A program made the translations under genes and the position numbers. 64,000 nt of DNA from Streptomyces termitum (GTDB lineage Bacteria > Actinomycetota > Actinomycetes > Streptomycetales > Streptomycetaceae), in NCBI RefSeq assembly GCF_014650175.1, contig NZ_BMUL01000001.1:102012-166011 (forward strand), written 5' to 3'. The notes under the pieces are model-generated. The model ran no database searches. It saw only the letters and a list, made by a program, of their open reading frames with translations, and had not been told where the DNA came from. This document shows, piece by piece, positions 1-8,784 of this stretch (within the stretch, counting starts at the first letter, position 1; every line of letters starts with the position of its first letter).

Positions 1-1083
1 GTCAACCGGGCCGGGAACGAGCTGACGCTCCGCCCGCGCGACGAGCTGGCGAAGGGCGCCGACTTCACCGCGACCGTCGTCTACACGGGCGTGCCCGAGC
101 CGGTCACCGACCCCGACGGCTCGGCCGAGGGCTGGCTGCGCACCGCCGACGGGGCGGTGGCGGTCGGCGAGCCGGACGGCTCCATGGGCTGGTTCCCCGG
201 CAACCACCACCCCTCGGACAAGGCGGCGTACGAGATCGCGCTGACCGTCCCGAACGGTCTGACGGCGCTCTCCAACGGCGTCCGGGTCTCCTCCGCGCCG
301 GTCTCCGGCGGCCGCACCCGGACCGTCTGGCGCCAGTCCGAGCCGATGGCGAGCTATCTGGCGACGGTGGCGATCGGCCGGTACACGACCAGCACCGGTA
401 CGGCCCTGGGCTCGGTCCCGGTCGTCACCGCCGTCACCGCCACCGACCCCGCGCTGTCGGCCGCCACCGCCGGGCTCCGGGCCGAGCTGCCCGCGATCCT
501 CGCCCGGCAGCGGGACCGTTTCGGCCCGTATCCCTTCGGCGCGGCGGGCGCCGTCGTCGTCCCCGACGGCGCCCTCGGCTACGCCCTGGAGACCCAGACC
601 CGGCCGGTCTTCCCGGCCGGCGCCTTCGACCGCTCCACCCTGGTCCACGAGCAGGCCCACCAGTGGTTCGGGAACTCGGTCACCCCCGCGAGCTGGCGCG
701 ACATCTGGCTCAACGAGGGCTTCGCCACCTACGCCGAGTGGCTGTACGGGGAGGACCACGAGGGCGTCCCGGCCCGCACCCGCTTCGAGGAGGCGTTCGC
801 CGACGACGACGCCTGGGCCTTCCCGCCCGCCGAGCCGCCGGCCGCCGCGAACCTCTTCGCCGCGCCCGTCTACCGGCGCGGCGCGATGGTCCTGCACCAG
901 CTCCGCGAGACGGTCGGCGACCCGGTCTTCGACCGGTTGCTGCGCGGCTGGACGGCCGAGCGCCGCCACGCCAACGCCACCACGGCCGACTTCACCGCCT
1001 ACGCGGAACGGATCGCGGACCGCGACCTGACCGCCCTGTGGGACGTCTGGCTGTACGGCCGCGACCGCCCGCCCCGGCCCTGA
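1..1083 (+). CDS. M1-family zinc metallopeptidase, C-terminal part (5' end outside window)
   Basis: This reading frame is open from the first base, so the N-terminus lies upstream of the window. The visible 360 residues carry the gluzincin signature: HEQAH (coding around 646-660) followed by QWFGN and, 19 residues on, [10 protein letters not shown], which supplies the third zinc ligand (Glu). The two His of HExxH bind zinc and the Glu activates water in this family of aminopeptidase N-like enzymes. The upstream beta-rich part, with [17 protein letters not shown], is also typical of actinobacterial M1 enzymes. The protein is shorter at the C-terminus than full PepN and lacks the long helical domain, as in the secreted Streptomyces M1 proteins. 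Whether it has a signal peptide cannot be seen. The gene ends 2 bp before the convergent lipoprotein gene stop. Confidence 0.93.
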   Translation, partial: VNRAGNELTLRPRDELAKGADFTATVVYTGVPEPVTDPDGSAEGWLRTADGAVAVGEPDGSMGWFPGNHHPSDKAAYEIALTVPNGLTALSNGVRVSSAPVSGGRTRTVWRQSEPMASYLATVAIGRYTTSTGTALGSVPVVTAVTATDPALSAATAGLRAELPAILARQRDRFGPYPFGAAGAVVVPDGALGYALETQTRPVFPAGAFDRSTLVHEQAHQWFGNSVTPASWRDIWLNEGFATYAEWLYGEDHEGVPARTRFEEAFADDDAWAFPPAEPPAAANLFAAPVYRRGAMVLHQLRETVGDPVFDRLLRGWTAERRHANATTADFTAYAERIADRDLTALWDVWLYGRDRPPRP

Positions 1084-1085
1084 CC

Positions 1086-1646
1086 TCAGTAGCCCCAGCG
1101 CGCCCGCGAGCCGTCCATGCGGCAGTGGATCAGGCGGCGGTTGGCGGCGTGGGTGGACCGGCCGAGGTCGGCCTTTCGGCAGAACTGGCCGGCGCTGTAG
1201 CAGTTCCCGGCGTTGGAGAGGATCTCGCAGGTCGCCCGGGGGGCCGGGGCGGCGGTCGTCCGCTTCGGGGCGGCCGTCCTGGCGGCGGGGGCCTTCGTGG
1301 GGGCTTTGACGGGCGGCTTGGTGGTGCGGACCGCCGTCGGCCGGGGCGCGGCGGGCGCCTCGGTGGTGGCGACCGGGGCGGGGGAGGTGGTGGGGGCCGC
1401 GGTGGTCGTCGGCGGCGGGGTGGTCGGCGGCGGGGTCGTCGGGGGTGCCGTCGTGGCCGGGGCGGCGGTCGTCGTGGCCGGGGCGGAGACCGGCGGCGGG
1501 GTGGTGGGGGAGTCGCCGGGGCCGGCGGGGCCGCAGGCGGCGGTGACGCCGGCGAGGAACAGGCCGGCCAGGGTCCGCCGGATCGCCCTCCCCCGTCGTC
1601 TCCGGCCGGATATGCCGTCGTCGGTGGTGCGCGCGGTGCCGTGCAT
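1086..1646 (-). CDS. Thr/Pro-rich secreted lipoprotein with Cys-containing C-terminal domain
   Basis: A 186-residue protein. An Arg-rich n-region (GRRRRGRAIRR) and hydrophobic core end in a lipobox LAGVTAAC, so it is probably exported and lipid-anchored at that Cys. A long low-complexity stretch of Thr, Pro and Ala (about residues 40-130) probably spans the cell wall. The C-terminal ~50 residues (from about ATCEILSNAGNCYSAGQFCR) hold four Cys and resemble the small excalibur-like or cell-wall domains seen at the ends of Streptomyces surface proteins. I do not recognise a catalytic site. The gene converges on the M1 peptidase gene. Function unknown. Confidence 0.75.
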   Translation of the reverse strand: MHGTARTTDDGISGRRRRGRAIRRTLAGLFLAGVTAACGPAGPGDSPTTPPPVSAPATTTAAPATTAPPTTPPPTTPPPTTTAAPTTSPAPVATTEAPAAPRPTAVRTTKPPVKAPTKAPAARTAAPKRTTAAPAPRATCEILSNAGNCYSAGQFCRKADLGRSTHAANRRLIHCRMDGSRARWGY

Positions 1647-1798
1647 GGGTCCCTCCCCAGGGTCGTTCTCCGGTCGGAGAACGGACAGCGTAGGGGGTGT
1701 TCAGGAGAGGGCGGCGCGGCGGTCCCCGCCCGGCGGCGGGAACGGCGCGGGCCCCCGGGACCGTGGGGTCCCGGGGGCCCGTGGGCGTGGCCGGTGCG

Positions 1799-2374
1799 TC
1801 AGAGGTTGACGCCGAAGTCGCGGGCGATGCCCTCCAGGCCGGAGGCGTAGCCCTGGCCGACCGCGCGGAACTTCCACTCGGCGCCGTTGCGGTACAGCTC
1901 GCCGAAGACCATGGCGGTCTCGGTGGCGGCGTCCTCGGAGAGGTCGTAGCGGGCGATCTCGGCGCCGCCGGCCTGGTTCACGATGCGGATGTACGCATTG
2001 CGGACCTGGCCGAAGTTCTGCGAGCGGGAGACCGCGTCGTAGATGGAGACCGGGAAGACGATCTTGTCGACGGTGGCGGGGAGGCCCGCGAGGTTGACGT
2101 TGATCTGCTCGTCGTCGCCGCCGCCCTCGCCGGTGCGGTTGTCACCGGTGTGGACGATGGTCTGGTCCGGCGTCGCCTTGTTGTTGAAGAAGACGAAGTG
2201 GGCGTCCGAGGCCACCCGGCCGGCCGCGTCGACACCGATCGCGGAGGCGTCGAGGTCGAAGTCGGTGCCGGTGGTGGTGCGGACGTCCCAGCCGAGACCC
2301 ACGGTGACGGCGGTCAGGCCCGGTGCCTCCTTCGTCAGGGAGACGTTGCCGCCCTTGGAGAGGCTCACAGCCAT
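1799..2374 (-). CDS. TerD-family calcium-binding stress protein
   Basis: A 191-residue protein that starts [20 protein letters not shown] and has the TerD hallmarks: [20 protein letters not shown], the acidic loop around [20 protein letters not shown] (two Ca2+ sites), and [16 protein letters not shown] near the C-terminus. Its length matches the family (~191 aa). TerD proteins are cytoplasmic Ca2+ binders linked to tellurite resistance, phage inhibition and, in Streptomyces, normal differentiation; their molecular role is not settled. An AGGAAAGGG ribosome-binding site precedes the ATG. It stands alone, with no other ter genes beside it, which is common in Streptomyces genomes that have many paralogues. 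Confidence 0.95.
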   Translation of the reverse strand: MAVSLSKGGNVSLTKEAPGLTAVTVGLGWDVRTTTGTDFDLDASAIGVDAAGRVASDAHFVFFNNKATPDQTIVHTGDNRTGEGGGDDEQINVNLAGLPATVDKIVFPVSIYDAVSRSQNFGQVRNAYIRIVNQAGGAEIARYDLSEDAATETAMVFGELYRNGAEWKFRAVGQGYASGLEGIARDFGVNL

Positions 2375-2505
2375 GGAAGTCCCTTTCCTCGTGGTCCGGC
2401 GCGCTCGTCGCGCGTCGTCGGGAGAAACGCGGCACGGTGGCCGGTGGTTCCCGGGTGTACGAAAACAGGGTGACGCCTCCGGCCCGTGCCGGGGAACATG
2501 GGGGC

Positions 2506-2934
2506 ATGGCAGGCCCCTATCCGATCCGCGGCTCCGTCTCGCTCCCCGAGGCCGAGCTCCAGTGGCGTTTCTCGCGTTCCTCGGGCCCCGGGGGCCAGCA
2601 CGTGAACACCTCGGACTCGCGCGTCGAGCTGAGTTTCGACCTGGCGGCGACCGGGTCCCTGCCCGAGGTGTGGAAGGCCCGCGCCCTGGAGCGGCTGGCC
2701 TCCCGCCTGGTCGACGGCGTCCTGACCGTACGGGCCTCGGAGCACCGCTCCCAGTGGCGCAACCGCGAGACGGCGGCCGTCCGGCTCGCCGCGCTCCTCG
2801 CCGAGGCCACCGCCCCGCCGCCCCGCCCGCGCCGCGCCACGAAGATCCCCCGGGGGATCAACGAGCGCCGGCTGCGCGAGAAGAAGCAGCGCGCCGAGAC
2901 GAAGCGCGGCCGCCAGGGCCGCGACTGGGGCTGA
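2506..2934 (+). CDS. arfB: Peptidyl-tRNA hydrolase ArfB (RF-1 domain ribosome rescue factor)
   Basis: A 142-residue protein with the class I release factor catalytic loop GGQ in the context [18 protein letters not shown] (residues about 26-43), and a basic tail rich in Lys and Arg ([22 protein letters not shown]). It has a catalytic domain plus a charged tail but no codon-recognition domain, which is the layout of ArfB/YaeJ/ICT1. These proteins hydrolyse peptidyl-tRNA on ribosomes stalled at mRNA ends, inserting the basic tail into the empty mRNA channel. The ATG at 2506 is chosen because the domain starts at once; upstream in-frame codons extend into the promoter region of the divergent terD gene. 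Confidence 0.9.
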   Translation: MAGPYPIRGSVSLPEAELQWRFSRSSGPGGQHVNTSDSRVELSFDLAATGSLPEVWKARALERLASRLVDGVLTVRASEHRSQWRNRETAAVRLAALLAEATAPPPRPRRATKIPRGINERRLREKKQRAETKRGRQGRDWG

Positions 2935-2950
2935 GCCGGTCCGTCCGGGC

Positions 2951-3502
2951 TCAGCCCAGGGTGCGGTAGCGCCCGCGGAAGTAGGCGAGGGGCTCGTCGT
3001 CCGGGGCCGGGAGGCCGACGGTGAGGACCCGGCCGATGACCAGGGTGTGGTCCCCGGCCGTGACGCGGTTCTCGGTGCGGCACTCCAGGGTGGCGAGGGC
3101 GTCGTCGAGGAGCGGCGCGCCGCTGGCCGTGCCGCGGGTGTGCGGGAGGTCGGCGAAGAGCAGGCGGTCGGAGACGCGCCCCTTCATGGCGAAGCGCCCG
3201 GCGACGTGCCGCTGGTTCTCGGCCAGCACGGAGACGGCCCAGGTGGGCACCTCGTCGAGGAGGTCGTCCATGCGGGAGCCGGTCCGGAGGCTGACCAGGA
3301 CCAGCGGCGGGTCCAGGGAGACGGAGAGGAAGGCGGTGGCGGTCATGCCGGCGTCGCCGCCGTGCGGACCGTCGTCGGGGTCGTGCGCGGTCACCAGGAC
3401 CACGCCGGCCGCGAGGCGGGACAGGGCCGCCCGGAACTCGTCGTCGCTCACCCCCTCAGGATGCGGGAGGGGGAGGTCGGTGAGGGGGGTTTTCCAGAGC
3501 AC
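2951..3502 (-). CDS. Flavin reductase-like domain protein
   Basis: A 183-residue FMN-binding split-barrel protein. Seen: FRAALSRLAAGVVLVTA at the N-terminus, GMTATAFLSVSLDPPLVLVSL (phosphate- and flavin-binding strand), FAVSVL-like WAVSVLAENQRHVAGRFA, and a C-terminal YFRGRYRTLG. This is the class that gives FMNH2/FADH2 to two-component monooxygenases, or reduces flavin with NAD(P)H. No partner oxygenase lies next to it. The frame opens with GTG at 3502; a second GTG at 3451 (at GVSDDEF) would also give a complete domain and has a G-rich sequence in front, so the true start is uncertain. Confidence 0.85.
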   Translation of the reverse strand: MLWKTPLTDLPLPHPEGVSDDEFRAALSRLAAGVVLVTAHDPDDGPHGGDAGMTATAFLSVSLDPPLVLVSLRTGSRMDDLLDEVPTWAVSVLAENQRHVAGRFAMKGRVSDRLLFADLPHTRGTASGAPLLDDALATLECRTENRVTAGDHTLVIGRVLTVGLPAPDDEPLAYFRGRYRTLG

Positions 3503-3624
3503 GTCGGCACGCTAACCGGGCCCCGGCGCGGCGGGCATCGGGCGGGGGGACCAGGTGGGACCCGGCGTGGGTCCTAGGACCGGCCACCGTCAGCGGTGAC
3601 CCGCCGTATTCAGCCATCCGATAA

Positions 3625-3640
3625 TGTGACTTGAGTCACA
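3625..3640. promoter_or_regulatory. Crp-like palindromic operator upstream of cdgB
   Basis: TGTGACTTGAGTCACA is a palindrome with 7-bp arms around a 2-bp centre. It fits TGTGA-N6-TCACA exactly and also the Streptomyces Crp pattern GTG-N6-GNCAC. It lies about 127 bp before the cdgB start. Binding is inferred from the motif only. Confidence 0.55.
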
Positions 3641-3766
3641 GAGGGCACTATTTGCTGACCCTGTGTACCGGCTGCACAGCTCACTGTGATTCAGTGGCGG
3701 GGACAGTACAGCACGAAGTCGATGAGAACCCTGGAGTTGCTGTCGAGGTCTCGGGGAGAGCGAGCG

Positions 3767-5458
3767 ATGGAGACCGAGTCGGAGCCTTACGTCCGTCTCT
3801 CGACGCTGCGGCAACTGCATCAGGTCGTGGCGGACCTCAACACCGCCCGCAGCATGGCGGACACCCTTCAGACCGTCGCCGACGGCGTCGTCGCCGGGCT
3901 CAACTACCAGCTCGCCGCCGTCAACCTCGTCCGCCCCGACGGTGACCTCGTCGTCGCCGCCTTCGCCGGGGACGCCGCCGCCGAGGCCCTGATCACCGGC
4001 CGGGTCGGCTCCCGGGAGGCGTGGGAGCGCCGGCTCGCGATGGCCGTCCCCTGGGGCGACCTGCGGTTCATCCCGTACACCGAGGGCTGGGTCCTCATGG
4101 ACGACGACGTGCCGCAGTGGCACACCGACGGCCCCGCCCCCCGCTTCGAGGACGAGTGGCACCCGCACGACCGGCTGTACGCCCCCATGTATGCCTCCGG
4201 CACCGGCCGCGAGCTGCTCGGCGTCATATCCGTCGACCGCCCGCGCAACGGCCGGCACCCCGGGCCCTGGGGCCAGGAGGCCCTCCAGATGTACGCCTCC
4301 CAGTCCGCCATCGCGATCAGCAACGCCCGGCTCCGCTCCAACATGCAGCGCGCCCTCGTCCGCCTGGAGCGCGAGCAGCAGGCCCTGCGCGCCAGCGAGG
4401 AGTCCTTCCGGCAGGCATTCGAGTACGCCCCCTCCGGCATGGCCATCGCCGAGCTCGGCGGCGACCAGCACGGCCGCCTCCTGCGGACCAACGACGCGCT
4501 CTGCCGGCTCCTCGGCCGCCCCTCCTCCGTGATGCGCCGCTACTCCTTCGCCGACCTCGTCCACCCCGAGGACATCGGCACCCTGCTCCGCACCTCCGCC
4601 GAGGGCGGCCGGGCGGAGCTGCGGCTGGCCCGCCGCGACGGCACCTACGTCTGGGTCTCGCTGCGGAACTCGGTGGTCGCCGACGCCGCCGACGGCCCCC
4701 GCTTCCTCCTCACCCACGTCGAGGACATCGAGGAGCGCAAGCGGCACGAGCTCCAGCTCGCCCACCGCGCCTCCCACGACGCCCTCACCGGCCTGCCGAA
4801 CAGCGCCGAGCTGCGCTCCCGGCTCTCCGCCCGGATCTGCGAGCGCCCCGCGCACACCGGCGCCTACCAGGGGCCGGGCCCGGACGCCGCCGCCTACGGC
4901 ACCGGTTACGAGCAGGTGGCGGAGGCGCCCGCGTACGACGGCCGCCCCGAGTACGAGCACGAGCACGAACACGGCTTCGGCTTCGAACCGGCCGGGGGCG
5001 GGGCGTACGACCACCACGTCCACCTCGTCGCGCCCGCCGGCGGCGAGACCGACGACGGCACGAAGGGGCTCGCCGTCCTCTTCTGCGACCTCGACGGCTT
5101 CAAGTCGATCAACGACCGGTTCGGGCACCACACCGGCGACGCCGTCCTCATCGAGGTGGCCCGCCGGCTGACCACCTGCGTCCGCGACGGCGACACGGTC
5201 GCCCGGCTCGGCGGCGACGAGTTCGTCGTCCTCGCCGACGGGCTCGGTGCGGCCGACGCCGCCGACCTCGCCGTCCGGCTGCGCAACGCGATCATCCCGC
5301 CCATCCGGGTGGACGGCCGGGCGGTGCGCGTCGGCGCCAGTTTCGGCATCGGCTGGGCCGAATGCGGGATGACCGTCGAAGAGGTGCTGAACTCCGCCGA
5401 CCAGCGGATGTACGTGGAGAAGCGTTCCCGCTCCAAGGTGCAGCGCCGGGCCGGCTGA
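3767..5458 (+). CDS. cdgB: GAF-PAS-GGDEF diguanylate cyclase (CdgB-like)
   Basis: A 563-residue cytoplasmic signalling protein. Order: GAF domain (about 15-195), PAS/PAC domain (about 205-330), then GGDEF domain with LTGLPN near 340, CDLDGFKSIND near 437 and the GGDEF active site at 482-486. An RxxD inhibitory (I) site, RDGD, stands five residues before it, so product feedback is expected. It makes the second messenger c-di-GMP from two GTP; in Streptomyces c-di-GMP works through BldD to hold back sporulation. The domain order and neighbours match S. coelicolor CdgB. Between the first two GGDEF motifs there are roughly 60 extra residues of low complexity (Gly/Tyr/Glu/His, with an EHEHEH run). 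ATG 3767 is preferred: GGGGAGAG lies just upstream and the family N-terminus METESEPYVRLSTLRQLH begins there. Confidence 0.93.
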   Translation: METESEPYVRLSTLRQLHQVVADLNTARSMADTLQTVADGVVAGLNYQLAAVNLVRPDGDLVVAAFAGDAAAEALITGRVGSREAWERRLAMAVPWGDLRFIPYTEGWVLMDDDVPQWHTDGPAPRFEDEWHPHDRLYAPMYASGTGRELLGVISVDRPRNGRHPGPWGQEALQMYASQSAIAISNARLRSNMQRALVRLEREQQALRASEESFRQAFEYAPSGMAIAELGGDQHGRLLRTNDALCRLLGRPSSVMRRYSFADLVHPEDIGTLLRTSAEGGRAELRLARRDGTYVWVSLRNSVVADAADGPRFLLTHVEDIEERKRHELQLAHRASHDALTGLPNSAELRSRLSARICERPAHTGAYQGPGPDAAAYGTGYEQVAEAPAYDGRPEYEHEHEHGFGFEPAGGGAYDHHVHLVAPAGGETDDGTKGLAVLFCDLDGFKSINDRFGHHTGDAVLIEVARRLTTCVRDGDTVARLGGDEFVVLADGLGAADAADLAVRLRNAIIPPIRVDGRAVRVGASFGIGWAECGMTVEEVLNSADQRMYVEKRSRSKVQRRAG

Positions 5459-5542
5459 TCACCGCGGCGCGGGGGGCTTCGTCCGTTCGGGGTAGGCTCG
5501 CCGGGTCGGCGACGGCTGGCGAGCATGGAGAGGAAGACCCGG

Positions 5543-6514
5543 ATGGCTGCCGGTAACGACGGCGCGAGCAAGCCCGAGGACGAGGATCCGTTCGGCTATC
5601 TGTACGCCGACGGACAGGACGCGTCCGGCCGCTCCGCCCAGGGCGGGGGTTACGGCTACCCGGGCCCCGCGCCCGCGCAGCCGGGGGTGCCCCGTACCTC
5701 CTACAACCAGGTCCGCACCGTCGGCGAGCGCCAGTACGGCGGCCCGCAGCAGCAGGCGTACGTGCCTCCGCAGCAGCAGGCGCCCTACGGCCAGCCGCAC
5801 CCGCAGTACGCGGCCCCCGAGACGTACGGCAACGGGCAGCAGACCCGGCAGTCCCCGCCGCCCGCCCCGCGCGGCGGCGGCCGGGGTCCCAACACCCGGG
5901 GCCTGATGATCGGCGCGATCGCGGTCGTCGGCGTCGTCGTGGCGGGCATCGCCGCCGCCGTCATCAACAACATGGGCGGCGAGAAGGACCCGAACGCGGG
6001 CGGCACCACGCCGACCTCCGCCCCGGCCACCGCCTCCCAGGAGCCCACCGCCTCCGCCGAGCCGAGCGGGGAGCCCACGAAGACCGCCCTCCCCAAGCAG
6101 GACGCGGCCACCCTCCGGCTCGGCGGCCCGGCCGCGGTCGGCAAGGACATCAAGGGCGCCAAGGGCCCCGGCGGCACCTACGTGATGCTCAACGGCGTCG
6201 GAGGCTCCGCGAGCTGGACGGTGGACGTGCCGGAGGCGGGCGACTACACCCTCCGGATCACCTACAGCGTGCCCGGCGAGGACTACAACGCCATGCTGAC
6301 GGTCAACGACCGTCCGCCCTACAAGATCAACATGAAGAACTACGCGCGCGCCGCCCAGGGGGACTGGGAGAAGGGGTGGACCACCACCTTCGGGTACGCG
6401 ACCCTCGACAAGGGCACCAACTCGCTCAAGATCTCCTGCGAGCAGGAGAACACCTGCGGCGGGATCATCGACCAGGTCTACCTGGAGGCGGGCAAGGCGG
6501 GCCAGCGCGGCTGA
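5543..6514 (+). CDS. Single-pass membrane protein with extracellular CBM35-like domain
   Basis: A 323-residue protein. Residues 1-115 are a cytoplasmic Gln/Pro/Tyr/Gly-rich tail; one transmembrane helix follows (GLMIGAIAVVGVVVAGIAAA), then a Thr/Pro/Ala linker, and a C-terminal beta-sandwich from about residue 190 (LRLGGPAAVGKDIKGAKG to CGGIIDQVYLEAG). The latter looks like carbohydrate-binding module family 35/6, with SWTVDVPEAGDYTLRITYSV as the diagnostic strand pair. It probably binds cell-wall or extracellular sugar; no catalytic domain is present. ATG 5543 is chosen because GAGAGGAAG precedes it at good spacing; ATG 5525 is possible. It follows cdgB by about 80 bp on the same strand, but a shared transcript is not shown. 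Confidence 0.8.
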   Translation: MAAGNDGASKPEDEDPFGYLYADGQDASGRSAQGGGYGYPGPAPAQPGVPRTSYNQVRTVGERQYGGPQQQAYVPPQQQAPYGQPHPQYAAPETYGNGQQTRQSPPPAPRGGGRGPNTRGLMIGAIAVVGVVVAGIAAAVINNMGGEKDPNAGGTTPTSAPATASQEPTASAEPSGEPTKTALPKQDAATLRLGGPAAVGKDIKGAKGPGGTYVMLNGVGGSASWTVDVPEAGDYTLRITYSVPGEDYNAMLTVNDRPPYKINMKNYARAAQGDWEKGWTTTFGYATLDKGTNSLKISCEQENTCGGIIDQVYLEAGKAGQRG

Positions 6515-6566
6515 CCCGCGCGCCGGGCCCCGGGCCTCCGCCCGGGCGCCCGTCCGGCCGGGGCGG

Positions 6567-7493
6567 TCAGGCGCGGGTGTCGTCCGTCACGGTGACCCCC
6601 GGCAGGAGGTCCGCGTAGACCGCCGGGTCGAACTCGCCGGCGACCGGGGAGGCGACGGTGGCCGCCGAGAGGGCGACCGCCCGGGCCAGCCGGTCCGGCC
6701 ACGGGGTGCCGTCGGCCAGCCCCGCGAGGAGGGCGGCGACGGCGGAGTCGCCCGCGCCGGTCGGATTGCCCCGGACCGGGGCCGGGGGCGCCGCCCGCCA
6801 CAGGCCGTCGGGGGTGGCGGCGAGCAGGCCGTCCGGGCCGAGCGAGGAGACCACCGCGTGCGCGCCCCGGCGGCGCGCGTCGAGGGTGGCGCGGCGGGGT
6901 TCGCGCGAGCCGGTGAGACCGGCGAGTTCGTCCGCGTTGGGCTTGACCACGTCGGGGCGGGCGGCGATGCCCCGGCGCAGGGGTTCGCCGCTGGTGTCGA
7001 GGAGGACCGGGACGCCCGCGGCGCGGGCGGCGCGGATCAGGTCGGCGTACGCGCCGACGTGGACGCCCGGCGGGAGGCTGCCGCAGAGGGCGACGGCCGC
7101 GGCCCCGGGCAGCAGGCGCGCGTACCGCTCCCGCAGGGCGGCCCATTCGGCGGCGGTGACGGCGGCCCCGGCCTCGTTGAACTGGGTGGTGTCCCCGGCG
7201 GCGGAGTCCACCACGGCGACCGTGCGGCGGGTGTCGGCGGCGACGTCGACGAGGGCGTCGGTCAGCCGGGGGACGGGGGCGAGGAGTTCCCGCAGCCGGG
7301 CCCCGGTGGCGCCGCCGGCGAAGCCGGTGACGACCGTCTCGTGGCCGAGGGCGGCGAGCACGCGGGAGACGTTGACGCCCTTGCCGCCGGGGCGCTCGGT
7401 GCTGAGGGCGACCCGGTGGCTGGCGCGCGGGACGAGGGCGGGCACCTGGTAGGTGAGGTCCAGCGCCGTGTTGAGGGTGACCGTGAGGATCAC
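6567..7493 (-). CDS. PfkB-family hexose-phosphate kinase (1-phosphofructokinase / tagatose-6-phosphate kinase type)
   Basis: A 308-residue ribokinase-fold sugar kinase. The start ILTVTLNTALDLTYQVP is typical of 1-phosphofructokinases, followed by ERPGGKGVNVSRVLAALG (substrate lid) and the C-terminal PfkB signature GNPTGAGDSAVAALLAG with the catalytic Asp in the anion hole. It should phosphorylate a sugar phosphate at C1 or C6 with ATP. GTG 7493 is selected because GGGGGTGGGCAG lies directly upstream and the conserved domain starts at residue 2; a start at 7556 would add 21 unconserved residues. Lying beside nagA/nagK on the same strand, it may act in amino-sugar use, but its own start is 121 bp downstream of nagA, beyond a hairpin terminator. 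Confidence 0.88.
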   Translation of the reverse strand: MILTVTLNTALDLTYQVPALVPRASHRVALSTERPGGKGVNVSRVLAALGHETVVTGFAGGATGARLRELLAPVPRLTDALVDVAADTRRTVAVVDSAAGDTTQFNEAGAAVTAAEWAALRERYARLLPGAAAVALCGSLPPGVHVGAYADLIRAARAAGVPVLLDTSGEPLRRGIAARPDVVKPNADELAGLTGSREPRRATLDARRRGAHAVVSSLGPDGLLAATPDGLWRAAPPAPVRGNPTGAGDSAVAALLAGLADGTPWPDRLARAVALSAATVASPVAGEFDPAVYADLLPGVTVTDDTRA

Positions 7494-7560
7494 CTGCCCA
7501 CCCCCGTACTCCCGGTAAGACCGTGTGGCGTGCGTCCTGTGACGGTCCACGATCATGCCA

Positions 7561-7604
7561 AAGGAACGGCGATCGGCCCAGACCCGGGGCGGTCGCCGTT
7601 CCTT
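7561..7604 (-). terminator. Hairpin terminator after nagA
   Basis: AAGGAACGGCGATC (7561-7574) pairs with GGTCGCCGTTCCTT (7591-7604) over 14 positions with one wobble, 11 bp beyond the nagA stop. It separates nagKA from the downstream PfkB kinase gene. Confidence 0.75.
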
Positions 7605-7614
7605 CCGGCCCTGA

Positions 7615-8784
7615 TCAGGCGGTCTGCGGCACCCGGGCGGAGACGCCCTGCGGGGCGACGATCCACTCGCCCTTGCGCATGACGCCCTTGACGTCGAAGT
7701 CGGCGTCGAGGACGACGAGGTCGGCGTCCTTGCCGGGCTCCAGGGAGCCGACGCGGTCGTCGACGCCGAGGAGGCGGGCCGGGTTGGCGGAGATGGCCTG
7801 GACGATCGACTCGACCGGCAGGCGGTCGATGGTGGCGGCGCGCTTGAAGGCGCGGTCCAGGGTGAGGGTGGAGCCGGCGATGGAGCCGCCCTCGACGAGG
7901 CGGGCCACGCTGTCCTTCACCTCGACCTCCAGCGGGCCGAGCATGTAGCGGCCGTCGCCGAAGCCGGCGGCGTCCATGGCGTCGGTGATGAAGGCGACCC
8001 GCGCGGCCCCGGCGTGGTGGAAGGCGAGTTCCAGGGCGGCGGGGTGGAGGTGGGTGCCGTCGTTGATCAGCTCGACGGTGACCCGCTCGTCCTCCAGGAG
8101 GGCGGCGATCGGGCCGGGCGCGCGGTGGCCGAGGCCGGGCATCGCGTTGTAGAGGTGGGTGGCGACGGTGGCGCCGGCGTCGATGGCCTCGGCGGTCTGC
8201 TCGTAGCTGGCGTCGGTGTGGCCGATGGCGGCGATGACGCCCTGCTCGGCGAGGAGGCGCACGGAGTCGAGGCCGCCGGGCAGCTCGGTGGCGAGGGTGA
8301 CCATGCGGGCCTGGCCGCGGGCGGCGTCGATCAGCTTGAGGACGTCGGCCGGGTGCGGGTCGCGCAGCAGGGTCTCGTCGTGGGCGCCCTTGCGGCAGGG
8401 GGAGATGAAAGGGCCCTCGAAGTGGATGCCGGCGATCTCGCCCTGCTCGGCCAGCTCGGAGAGGAGGCCGGCCCGCTGGACGAGGAAGTCCGTCTCGCCG
8501 GTGACGAAGGAGGCGACGACGGTGGTGGTGCCGTGCAGGCGGTGGGTGTGGACGCCCTTGAGGACGTCCTCGACGCTCCCGGAGGTGAAGGAGGCGCCGC
8601 CGCCGCCGTGGTTGTGCATGTCGACGAAGCCGGGCACGAGCCAGTGGCCGCTGAGGTCGAGGACGGGGGCGTCCTCGGGCGCCTGGCCCGCGATGCGGCC
8701 GCCGTCGACGATCACGCGTCCGTTCTCGACGATCCCGGTGGGCAGCACGACGCGTGCGCCGGCGAGAACCTTGTGATCGGACAT
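7615..8784 (-). CDS. nagA: N-acetylglucosamine-6-phosphate deacetylase
   Basis: A 389-residue amidohydrolase that turns GlcNAc-6-phosphate into glucosamine-6-phosphate and acetate in the cytoplasm. Visible: the metal-binding VDMHNHGGGGASF, IHFEGPFISPCRKGAH (metal Glu), AIGHTDASYEQ, ATHLYNAMPGLGHRAPG, FITDAMDAAG (catalytic Asp region) and a C-terminal PGKDADLVVLD. Length is normal. ATG 8784 begins with MSDHKVLAGARVV and overlaps the nagK stop (ATGA), so the two are translationally coupled. Regulation is expected through DasR, since DasR-like sites precede nagK. Confidence 0.97.
   Translation of the reverse strand: MSDHKVLAGARVVLPTGIVENGRVIVDGGRIAGQAPEDAPVLDLSGHWLVPGFVDMHNHGGGGASFTSGSVEDVLKGVHTHRLHGTTTVVASFVTGETDFLVQRAGLLSELAEQGEIAGIHFEGPFISPCRKGAHDETLLRDPHPADVLKLIDAARGQARMVTLATELPGGLDSVRLLAEQGVIAAIGHTDASYEQTAEAIDAGATVATHLYNAMPGLGHRAPGPIAALLEDERVTVELINDGTHLHPAALELAFHHAGAARVAFITDAMDAAGFGDGRYMLGPLEVEVKDSVARLVEGGSIAGSTLTLDRAFKRAATIDRLPVESIVQAISANPARLLGVDDRVGSLEPGKDADLVVLDADFDVKGVMRKGEWIVAPQGVSARVPQTA

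Noticed and set aside
3625..3640. BldD box
   Set aside because: BldD sites have five bases between TNAC and GTNA; here there are four, so Crp is the better match.
3590..5131. 513-codon minus-strand frame over cdgB
   Set aside because: Composition is repetitive Gly/Val/Ala and it lies opposite clear GAF, PAS and GGDEF motifs; a codon-bias shadow.
7494..7556. Longer N-terminus of the PfkB kinase starting at 7556
   Set aside because: The extra 21 residues are not family-like and GTG 7493 has a good ribosome-binding site.
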